Shown here: positions 1 to 5,154 of the stretch, piece after piece
Layout of the letters: each line of letters opens with the position of its first letter
How positions within the stretch are numbered: position 1 is the stretch's first letter
DNA from: CAYOBW01 sp964402115
GTDB taxonomy: Bacteria > Verrucomicrobiota > Kiritimatiellia > UBA8416 > CAYOBW01
Direction of reading: 5' to 3'
NCBI GenBank assembly: GCA_964402115.1
Contig: CAYOBW010000367.1
Coordinates: 1 to 6,451, forward strand
DNA length: 6,451 nt
Translations under genes and position numbers: made by a program
The notes under the pieces: model-generated
Told to the model about the DNA's origin: nothing
The model's database searches: none
The model's input: the letters and a program-made list of their open reading frames with translations, nothing else

Positions 1-906
1 GCCTTCGACCGGCCCGGCACCTGGAGCCAGAAGTACAACCTGGTCTGGGACCGCATCCTGGGCCTCGGCCTGTTCCCCGCCTCGGTCCTGCGCACGGAAA
101 TGGACTACTACCGGAAGATTCAGAACCCGTACGGTCTGCCGCTCGACAACCGCAAGAACTACACGAAACTCGACTGGATCCTGTGGACGGCGACGCTCAC
201 GCAGGAACGGGCCGACTTCGAAGCGCTGGCGGCGCCGGTCTGGAAGTTCCTCAACGAGACGACCGACCGGTCGCCGATGACCGACTGGTACGAAACGAAA
301 AGCGCGCGGAAGGTCGGCTTCACGGCGCGCCCCGTGGTGGGCGGCGTGTTCCTGCAGATGCTGTACGACAAGGCTGTCTGGGCCAAGTACGCGGGACGGG
401 ATCGCACGCGCGCGAAGGACTGGGCGCCGCTGCCGCAGCCGCCGCAGGCGGTCTCCGTCGTGCCGACAGCCCAGGCGCAGCCGGTGGCGTGGCGCTACAC
501 GTTGCAGCAGCCCGCGGGCGACTGGTTCGCGCCGGCGTTCGACGCCTCCAAGTGGCAGGAAGGGCCGGCCGGGTTCGGCACGGAGCAGACGCCCGGCGCC
601 GTGGTGCGCACGCCGTGGAACACGGACGCGATCTGGGTGCGGCGCACGATCACGCTGCCCGATCCGATCCCGGCGCAGTTGCTCCTGCGCCTGCACCACG
701 ACGAGGATGCCACTGTCTACCTGAACGGGGTCCTGGCGGCGCGGGCCGAAGGCTTCACGATGGACTACGAGGCGGTGCCGATCCGGCCGGAGGCGCGGGC
801 GGCGCTGAAGCCGGGCGCGAACACGCTCGCCATCCACTGCGTGCAGACGATGGGCGGCCAGTACCTGGACGCCGGGTTGGATGCCCTGGCGCCGGCGAAG
901 CGCTGA
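1..906 (+). CDS. GtaA/DUF4965-type glutaminase-like (six-hairpin) protein, C-terminal part, with a jelly-roll domain; 5' partial
   Basis: The frame is open from the first base, so the gene begins upstream; 301 codons remain before the TGA at 904-906. Residues 1 to about 140 resemble the C-terminal end of the GtaA family (DUF5127/DUF4965/DUF1793), an alpha/alpha six-hairpin fold named after a fungal extracellular glutaminase. Typical strings are YNLVWDRILGL near residue 12, YGLPLDNR at 44-51, YTKLDW, then DRSPMTDWY at 89-97 and GFTARPVVGG. A Pro/Gln/Ala-rich linker (about 143-161) leads to a beta-rich domain (about 162-298) containing WRYTLQ, IWVRRTI, LRLHHDEDATVYLNG and GANTLAIHC. This second part looks like the galactose-binding-type jelly-roll attached to many secreted glycosidases. 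I infer an exported enzyme; the signal peptide would lie outside the window. The true substrate of bacterial members is uncertain, so glutaminase is only a family label. Family assignment is confident, activity is not. Confidence 0.85.
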   Translation, partial: AFDRPGTWSQKYNLVWDRILGLGLFPASVLRTEMDYYRKIQNPYGLPLDNRKNYTKLDWILWTATLTQERADFEALAAPVWKFLNETTDRSPMTDWYETKSARKVGFTARPVVGGVFLQMLYDKAVWAKYAGRDRTRAKDWAPLPQPPQAVSVVPTAQAQPVAWRYTLQQPAGDWFAPAFDASKWQEGPAGFGTEQTPGAVVRTPWNTDAIWVRRTITLPDPIPAQLLLRLHHDEDATVYLNGVLAARAEGFTMDYEAVPIRPEARAALKPGANTLAIHCVQTMGGQYLDAGLDALAPAKR

Positions 907-913
907 TCGGAAA

Positions 914-926
914 CCGCGGGCCGCGG
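914..926. repeat. Odd palindrome of two CCGCGG blocks
   Basis: Two CCGCGG hexamers are separated by one G directly after the stop codon of the glutaminase-like gene. Each hexamer is self-complementary and the pair can fold back on itself. It abuts the palindromic repeat at 924-952. It may help end transcription between the convergent genes, but there is no T-run, so this is only a possibility. Confidence 0.4.
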
Positions 927-952
927 AGCGGAACGCTTTGGCGTTCCGGCCT
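924..952 (+). repeat. Intergenic palindromic repeat, copy A
   Basis: This 29-nt unit has an 8-bp perfect stem, CGGAACGC (929-936) with GCGTTCCG (941-948), closed by a TTTG loop, and the flanks CGGAG before and GCCT after. The same 29 nt recur at 4285-4313, and a stem variant lies inverted at 4227-4252. The copy sits between two convergent genes, and its last two bases supply part of the TAG stop of the minus-strand VCBS gene (953-951). A bidirectional terminator or a REP-like element are both possible; no U-tract follows the stem on either strand. Confidence 0.85.
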
Positions 953-1976
953 ACTGCTTCGGCTTCTGCAGGTAGATCCATGCGCCGCTGTCTGCAGAGC
1001 TATCGCTGATATAGAACCCGCCGCCGATGATCAGGTCGAGACGGCCATCGCCATTGTAGTCCGCGACAGACAGCCGGTTGCACGCTTTCGGTTTGTTGTT
1101 CGCGTGGAAGTCGAGAAGCAATTCCTGCTTGTCGAACCTCGGCTGTCGCCTCTGGCCGCTGTTCTTGTACCAGACAACTTGCTTGGCCGAGACGAGGCAG
1201 ACAACCAGGTCCTTCAGCCCGTCGCCATCCCAGTCGACAAACGCCGGGCTCGGGGTTGACCCTCCGGGTGCGCTGTAAGGTTTTCCGTCCACCAGAACGG
1301 GTGTCCGGTCCGAACTGAACGCGGGAGCGGCGGCGGTGCCTTCGTTGATTCTCAGCGCCAGCCGCCCCGCGCGACCGGCCATGAGAATGTCGAGGTCCCC
1401 GTCGTCATCCCAGTCAATCGCGAGGGCCTGAAGCAACAGCTGGCTGCCTGGCTCATCCATCCACTTCTTCTCGGCATCTCCCCAGTACTGGCCGTCGTGG
1501 ATCTCTTTGCCGTTCCTGTCGCGCAGCCGCACGCCGGCGGCGAAATCGGTTCCTCCCAGCCCTCTGAACCACGCGATGAACCCGTCAAACCCACAGCCGA
1601 CAATGTCGTTCTTGCCGTCGCGGTCGTAGTCCACAACCTGTGGACTGGGCGCCCCGCATCACCAATGATGCAGACGAATGGGCTTCTTGCTTTGAGGGTC
1701 GGTCAGCAGCACCTTCGCGGCAAACTCGGCTTTGCCAACAGTCCCGATGTTCCTGTAGTAGCAGATCTGACCGCTCATGGGTAAGGCGCTGAGCAGGTCA
1801 ACCTTCCCGTCCTTGTCCAGGTCCGCGCATTCAACGCCCTCGGAGGAGCCTGACCCTTTGATGAAAACCGGCTCCTGGTTGAACGTCGCCGGCGCCGCAG
1901 CTTCCCCGTGTGCCAGCGCGCCCAGGCAGAACAGCGTGGCGCAGGATGCAAGGTCGAACAGCGATCGTTTATCCAT
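951..1976 (-). CDS. Secreted VCBS/FG-GAP repeat protein with one in-frame TGA; candidate selenoprotein, otherwise a nonsense-interrupted gene
   Basis: One reading frame of 341 positions plus TAG runs from the ATG at 1976, which has a strong AGGAGG site 10 nt upstream. Residues 1 to about 25 form a signal peptide (MDKR, a hydrophobic stretch, then AHGEA), so the protein is exported. Five D-x-[DN]-x-D-G-x-x-D calcium-binding motifs follow at residues 52-60, 116-124, 188-196, 248-256 and 306-314, the spacing of FG-GAP/VCBS propeller blades. Codon 106 is TGA (1661-1659), giving HHW-stop-CGAPSPQ. The frame is identical before and after it, all five motifs are intact, and there is no other stop. 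The only later start, GTG at 1634, has no ribosome binding site and lies inside a hairpin arm. I see either selenocysteine insertion directed by that hairpin, a recent nonsense mutation, or a sequence error. Base composition is visibly less GC-rich than in the flanking genes. Family is sure; the state of the gene is open. Confidence 0.8.
1628..1661 (-). other. In-frame TGA followed by a SECIS-like hairpin
   Basis: In mRNA sense the TGA (1661-1659) is followed by 12 nt. Then come a perfect 8-bp stem, AGTCCACA (1646-1639) with TGTGGACT (1635-1628), and an apical loop of GGT (1638-1636). The loop begins 20 nt after the TGA. As I recall the bacterial SECIS consensus, the element is a stem-loop just downstream of UGA, with the apical loop roughly 16-37 nt away and G at its first two positions. 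The E. coli fdhF element also has an AGGU centre in a 17-nt minimal hairpin. The match was found by eye, so chance is not excluded. Confidence 0.45.
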
Positions 1977-1986
1977 ATGGCGGCTT

Positions 1987-1992
1987 CCTCCT
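1987..1992 (-). promoter_or_regulatory. Ribosome binding site of the VCBS gene
   Basis: AGGAGG on the minus strand, 10 nt before the ATG at 1976. It fixes the start of the VCBS gene and shows that the 5' half has a functional initiation region. Confidence 0.8.
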
Positions 1993-2002
1993 GTTGGTGC
2001 CC

Positions 2003-2031
2003 ACGATAGGAATTCGCTCGGAATCAGTCAA
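2003..2031 (-). promoter_or_regulatory. Sigma70-type promoter for the VCBS gene
   Basis: On the minus strand, TTGACT (2031-2026) matches five of six bases of the -35 consensus. After exactly 17 nt comes TATCGT (2008-2003), four of six bases of the -10 consensus. Transcription would begin near 1996, leaving a leader of about 20 nt that contains the AGGAGG site. Position and spacing are good; the -10 box is imperfect. Confidence 0.5.
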
Positions 2032-2062
2032 TCATCACATTCGGAGATCCTGTGCGGGCCCT

Positions 2063-2090
2063 GCGGGAGACGGCTTCGCGTCTGCTCCGC
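2063..2090. repeat. Hairpin in the divergent intergenic region
   Basis: The stem is AGACG (2068-2072) with CGTCT (2079-2083) around a GCTTCG loop. It is extended, across a small asymmetric internal loop, by GCGG (2063-2066) with CCGC (2087-2090). Read on the minus strand the element opens with GCGGAGC, like the flank of the palindrome family at 924, 4227 and 4285. The loop orientation differs, so membership in that family is doubtful. It lies between the two divergent promoters and could be an operator or an insulating terminator. Confidence 0.4.
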
Positions 2091-2109
2091 TAGCCGCTTG
2101 CCGCTCACC

Positions 2110-2139
2110 TTGACTCGTGCTGCCCGCATCGGCTACGTT
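2110..2139 (+). promoter_or_regulatory. Weak candidate promoter for the PQQ-propeller gene
   Basis: TTGACT (2110-2115) is followed after 18 nt by TACGTT (2134-2139), a poor -10 match with three of six bases. If used, transcription would start at or within a base or two of the ATG at 2147, giving a leaderless message. That would fit the absence of any Shine-Dalgarno sequence before this ATG. It is a suggestion only. Confidence 0.25.
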
Positions 2140-2146
2140 CGTCGCC

Positions 2147-4201
2147 ATGAAAGCGCCGCTACGGCCCGCCCCCCAGCGGGCACACGTTCGTGCCGCCCGC
2201 AAGGCGCTTTCTCATCAATTGCTCGCCTCGCTCATGGTCACGTTCGCGTTCGTGTTCTTTGCCCTGCCGGCGGGTGCGCTGCCGGCGGCGGAGTCGTGGC
2301 CCGGGTTTCGCGGGCAGGAATTGCAGTCCCGCGCCGCGGATGTCACGCCCCCCGAGCCGGGCGCCGGCGCGACCGGCGCGCTCTGGAGGGTCGCCGTTCC
2401 CGGCAGCGGGTATTCCTCGCCGGTGGTGTCGGGCGATGCGGTCTACGTGACGACCGCCTGCGAAACCCTGCGCTTCCCGCGGTTGCGTTATGCCCTGGCC
2501 GGCCTCGCGGCCGGGCTATGGGTCATCCTGGCCGCGGGAGGCGCGCTGGGACTGGTATCCGGACGCGCGGCGGTGCGAGGGCTGGCGTTTCGCCGGCTCC
2601 GGTGCCTGGCGCTGCCCCTGCTGGCCGCCTCCCTGGCGGCCGGCCTGGCCGTCTGGGCCGGGCGCCTGCTTGGCCTGGGCGAAGCGCCGGGCCGCGCGTG
2701 GCTGGTCTCGGTTGCGGTTGTCCTGAGCGCCCTCGCGCTGGCCGGTGTCTCGCTGCCTCTGCGGGGGCGGTCCTGGGCGCTTATCGGCTGGAGCTACATC
2801 GCGTTCACCGCCATCGGCTACGTCTGCCATCCCGAACGCGACGGGCTGCCCCACGGCGATTCGACCTCGGCCCTGCTCTCCTGCGGCGCGCTTCTCGCCA
2901 TGCCGGTTGCAGGGGCGGGGCTGCTGGTCATCCGCCGGCGGCGGGCGCGACGGACGGACAAAGCCGCCCTCGCCGGCGGCGCACGCGGCAGGCCGTACGT
3001 GCTGCTTCCCGTCGCGTTGCTGCTTGGCGCCATCGTCTTCGCTGAAGCCAACCTCCCGCTGACGAGAGACGGGCTGGCCGCCACGGTCGTCAGCCTGTCC
3101 CTTCGTGATGGAACGACGCGCTGGGTGCGCGAGGCGCTGACCTGCCCCAAGCGCCGCCTGCCGGGGCCGAACACGCAGGCCACGCCAACCGCCGTGACTG
3201 ACGGCCGTCACGTCGTGGCGTGGTTCGGCGCCGCTGGCGTCGTCTGTCTCGACACGAAGGGGCGTACGCTGTGGACACGGCGCGAGTACCTTTCCGAGCC
3301 GATCTACGGCGCCGTCAGCTCCCCGGTTCTGAAGGACGGCGTGCTCGTTCTGGTGAGCGACCTGGAAACGCGGGGCCGTGAAACGCAGCCCTCGCCGGCC
3401 TGGATCGCGGGCTTGAACGTCGCAACGGGCGAGCGCCTGTGGCGGCAGCCGCGGCGCGCGCATCCCCAGTATGCCGGCTATGCCACGCCGCTTGTCGAGG
3501 ACCGGAACGGCCGGAGCCTCGTGTGGGTGCACGGCTGGTACGGCCTCGAGGGGTACGCGCTGCGAACCGGCGAACCCGTTGGCCGCTATGCCTACGCGTT
3601 CGCTGCCGCCCACCTCGTCGCCGGCCCCGTTCGCGAGGGCGACCGGCTGTTCATTCCCGGAGCCGCCGTTCACCTCTGCGTCGATCTCGCGAAGCTCGTG
3701 GCCGGCGAGGATCCGCTCCTCTGGTCGTGCAAGGCCACCGGCGAGATCACCGCAACCCCCGTGATCGCGAACGGGCTCGTGTTTCTTGTCGCTGAGCACG
3801 GCAAGGCCATGGGCCTCGATCTGGCGACCGGCGCCTGCCGCTGGGAAGCACGCCTTCCCGGCTCCTACTGGGCCTCGCCCGTCGCCCTCGCCGACCGCGT
3901 GTGCTTTCTCAACGAACAGGGCATCATGACCGTCCTGGGGGCGCAACCTCCATTCGCGCCGCTCGCCCGCCATGCGCTCGGCGAGCCCGTCCATGCCTCG
4001 CCCGCCGCCGTCCGTAACCTGCTGCTCCGCACCGATCGCAGCATACAGTGCCTGCCCTGGACGCTGGCGGGAAGCGCCACCGCGATGGCACCGGGCTTGG
4101 AGGGCGTCAGGGTGCCAGGCGAATCGGCGGGTGCCCACCAGCGGTTGTCGTCAGGTTTCAGCGGGGACATCGTCCATTCCCCACTGCGCCCCGAAACCTG
4201 A
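2147..4201 (+). CDS. PQQ/BamB-like beta-propeller protein interrupted by a six-helix membrane domain
   Basis: The protein has 684 residues from the ATG at 2147. An in-frame GTG at 2117 would add ten residues, but neither start has a Shine-Dalgarno site. A basic N-terminus and hydrophobic segment (24-46) act as signal peptide or anchor. WPGFRG (51-56) and GYSSPVVSGDAVYVTT (88-103) are typical of PQQ-like propellers (pyrrolo-quinoline quinone/BamB fold). Residues 105-305 then form an insertion with six predicted helices, at about 113-138, 151-173, 184-204, 209-228, 239-262 and 284-303. The propeller resumes at 312 and continues through blades such as TPTAVTDGRHVVAWF, SSPVLKDGVLVLVS, TPVIANGLVFLVAE and SPVALADRVCFLNE. 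An even number of helices keeps both propeller parts on the periplasmic side. No alcohol dehydrogenase domain or cofactor ligands are evident, so I infer a structural or binding role. The family-like part ends near IQCLPW (633-638), and the last 46 residues look like run-on into the 3' repeat region. Confidence 0.85.
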   Translation: MKAPLRPAPQRAHVRAARKALSHQLLASLMVTFAFVFFALPAGALPAAESWPGFRGQELQSRAADVTPPEPGAGATGALWRVAVPGSGYSSPVVSGDAVYVTTACETLRFPRLRYALAGLAAGLWVILAAGGALGLVSGRAAVRGLAFRRLRCLALPLLAASLAAGLAVWAGRLLGLGEAPGRAWLVSVAVVLSALALAGVSLPLRGRSWALIGWSYIAFTAIGYVCHPERDGLPHGDSTSALLSCGALLAMPVAGAGLLVIRRRRARRTDKAALAGGARGRPYVLLPVALLLGAIVFAEANLPLTRDGLAATVVSLSLRDGTTRWVREALTCPKRRLPGPNTQATPTAVTDGRHVVAWFGAAGVVCLDTKGRTLWTRREYLSEPIYGAVSSPVLKDGVLVLVSDLETRGRETQPSPAWIAGLNVATGERLWRQPRRAHPQYAGYATPLVEDRNGRSLVWVHGWYGLEGYALRTGEPVGRYAYAFAAAHLVAGPVREGDRLFIPGAAVHLCVDLAKLVAGEDPLLWSCKATGEITATPVIANGLVFLVAEHGKAMGLDLATGACRWEARLPGSYWASPVALADRVCFLNEQGIMTVLGAQPPFAPLARHALGEPVHASPAAVRNLLLRTDRSIQCLPWTLAGSATAMAPGLEGVRVPGESAGAHQRLSSGFSGDIVHSPLRPET

Positions 4202-4213
4202 ACCCTGGCACCC
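4110..4213. repeat. Nested inverted repeats over the 3' end of the propeller gene
   Basis: Three pairs of complementary arms lie one inside another. The outer pair is GGGTGCCAGG (4110-4119) with CCTGGCACCC (4204-4213). The middle pair is TCAGGTTTC (4151-4159) with GAAACCTGA (4193-4201). The inner pair is GGGG (4163-4166) with CCCC (4179-4182), extended by AG with CT across a C/A mismatch. The TGA stop forms part of the middle arm. GGGTGCC also occurs at 4129-4135, allowing an alternative partner for the outer arm. The structure could protect or end the transcript. Confidence 0.55.
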
Positions 4214-4226
4214 GAGCACTTGCCTT

Positions 4227-4252
4227 CCGGCTTGCCAAAGCAAGCCGCTCCG
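4227..4252 (-). repeat. Intergenic palindromic repeat, copy B (inverted, stem variant)
   Basis: On the minus strand the unit reads CGGAGCGG, CTT, GCTTTGGC, AAG, CCGG. The 8-bp stem CGGCTTGC/GCAAGCCG closes the same TTTG loop as copies A and C. Relative to them the three bases AAC are replaced by CTT in one arm and GTT by AAG in the other, so all pairs are kept. It lies inverted, 32 nt from copy C, in the convergent gap. Confidence 0.75.
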
Positions 4253-4278
4253 GGGAGGCCGTTTCCGCGTCTTCCCCG
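4251..4278. repeat. Short hairpin between repeat copies B and C
   Basis: CGGGGA (4251-4256) pairs with TCCCCG (4273-4278) around a 16-nt loop. With copies B and C it makes three successive stem-loops in the gap between the convergent propeller and cytidylyltransferase genes. It may contribute to termination; alone it is weak. Confidence 0.35.
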
Positions 4279-4284
4279 CCAACC

Positions 4285-4313
4285 CGGAGCGGAACGCTTT
4301 GGCGTTCCGGCCT
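4285..4313 (+). repeat. Intergenic palindromic repeat, copy C
   Basis: This is identical to copy A over 29 nt, with the 8-bp stem at 4290-4297 and 4302-4309 and loop TTTG at 4298-4301. It stands 7 nt from the stop codon of the minus-strand cytidylyltransferase gene. Like copy A it lies just after a minus-strand 3' end and between convergent genes, which suits a terminator or REP-like role. Confidence 0.85.
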
Positions 4314-4320
4314 GCATCGC

Positions 4321-5154
4321 TCAGAAGCCGCGCAGGTCCGTGCTCTGGCGGCGCGGGAGCCCCGGTTTCGGCGTGCGTTTGAGCACGACGTACTCGAGGC
4401 CGTGCTTCTCGCAGAAGGCGCGCTTCTCGGGCTTGTCGCCATCCTCGTTGACGGCGTAGCGGTGCGGTTGGATCCGGGCGATTTCCGGCTCGGCGTCCAT
4501 CCACCCCGTGCCGGAGGAGATCAGGGCCTGCTTGACGAAGCGGATGGCGCCGACCACGTACCGCCGCTCCTCGGCCGGGAACAGCGGGTGGCCTTCGCCC
4601 TTCAGCAGCCGGATGTTCGCGTCGTGCCCCGCCACCACGTAGAGGTCGCCCAGTTCCGAGACCTCCTCGAAGAACCGGACGTGTCCCGAGTGGAACCAGT
4701 CGTAGCAGCCGGTCACCACCACGCGTTTGCGTCCCGGCGCGGTGGCGATGTCGAGCGGTTCCGCTGGCGGGAAGCCGGCCAGCTCGGCGTCGCGCACGAC
4801 CCGGTAGGCCAGGCCGTGCCCCGCGCAGAATGCCCGCCGGGCCGGCGTATCGTCCGCCTCGGGCACGGTCCACCCCCCGGGCCGGAAACCCGGCAGGTTG
4901 GCGGGGAGCTCGTCGGGTTCCACGCCGCCCTCCGGCACCTGCACGCCGGAGACGAATCGGAGCGACTCCAGCACGTACCGGCGCTCCGCCAGGGGGAACT
5001 TGGGCGGGCGGCCGGTCCGGTGGGCGATCGTGGCGTCGTCCCACAGCACAACGTGCAGCGCGCCGCCGGCCGACGCAGCGTCGAGAAAACGCAGGTCGCG
5101 CGATTTGACGTCGTCGAACGCCCCCGTGACGGCGATTGGCCCGGGGCCGGTCAC
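4321..5154 (-). CDS. Tandem cytidylyltransferase-like protein; first domain degenerate, second apparently catalytic
   Basis: The protein has 277 residues. Residues 145-277 form a nucleotidyltransferase of the TagD/HldE-like class, which joins CTP or ATP to a phosphorylated alcohol or sugar. Visible are TGCYDWFHSGH with the HxGH site at 155-158, ERRYV at 196-200, and STDLR at 271-275 in place of the usual ISST-type motif. Residues 8-135 are a diverged copy of the same fold. FPLAERRYV (53-61) matches FPAEERRYV (192-200), and RRAFCAGHGLAY (106-117) matches KRAFCEKHGLEY (244-255). The HxGH position of copy one reads KSRD (17-20) and the STDLR motif is missing, so it should be catalytically dead. 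The GTG start at 5154 overlaps the upstream kinase stop in GTGA, and no Shine-Dalgarno site is seen, so translation is probably coupled. The substrate is unknown; context suggests a sugar phosphate. Confidence 0.8.
   Translation of the reverse strand: MTGPGPIAVTGAFDDVKSRDLRFLDAASAGGALHVVLWDDATIAHRTGRPPKFPLAERRYVLESLRFVSGVQVPEGGVEPDELPANLPGFRPGGWTVPEADDTPARRAFCAGHGLAYRVVRDAELAGFPPAEPLDIATAPGRKRVVVTGCYDWFHSGHVRFFEEVSELGDLYVVAGHDANIRLLKGEGHPLFPAEERRYVVGAIRFVKQALISSGTGWMDAEPEIARIQPHRYAVNEDGDKPEKRAFCEKHGLEYVVLKRTPKPGLPRRQSTDLRGF

Noticed and set aside
183..1259. A 358-codon plus-strand frame across the glutaminase-like gene and the VCBS gene
   Set aside because: It crosses the convergent gap and copies neither family; its composition is that of an out-of-frame translation.
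951..1634. A separate gene starting at GTG 1634 on the minus strand
   Set aside because: It shares the exact frame of the upstream half, has no ribosome binding site, begins inside a hairpin arm and next to a calcium motif, and lacks a signal peptide. It is the 3' part of the interrupted VCBS gene.
1659..1661. TGA read as tryptophan throughout the genome
   Set aside because: Four other genes in the window end in TGA at positions that fit their families, and TGG is used for Trp in all of them.
1628..1661. Frameshift between the two VCBS halves
   Set aside because: 1976 and 1634 differ by a multiple of three and the frame stays open apart from the TGA, so no indel is needed.
2117..2146. GTG 2117 as the start of the propeller gene
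   Set aside because: It would overlap the only candidate promoter spacer and has no Shine-Dalgarno site; the ATG at 2147 gives a normal basic n-region before the hydrophobic segment. It cannot be fully excluded.
1777..3045. A 422-codon plus-strand frame spanning the VCBS start and the propeller gene
   Set aside because: It crosses the divergent promoter region and is Arg/Ala/Gly-rich with no domain pattern; it is a shadow frame.
2516..4138. A 540-codon minus-strand frame opposite the propeller gene
   Set aside because: It is Gly/Arg/Gln/Pro-rich without recognisable motifs, as expected of the antisense of high-GC coding DNA, while the plus strand has clear propeller and membrane signatures.
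924..4313. The repeats as a CRISPR array
   Set aside because: Three copies in two distant gaps, one inverted, with no regular spacers and no cas genes in the window.
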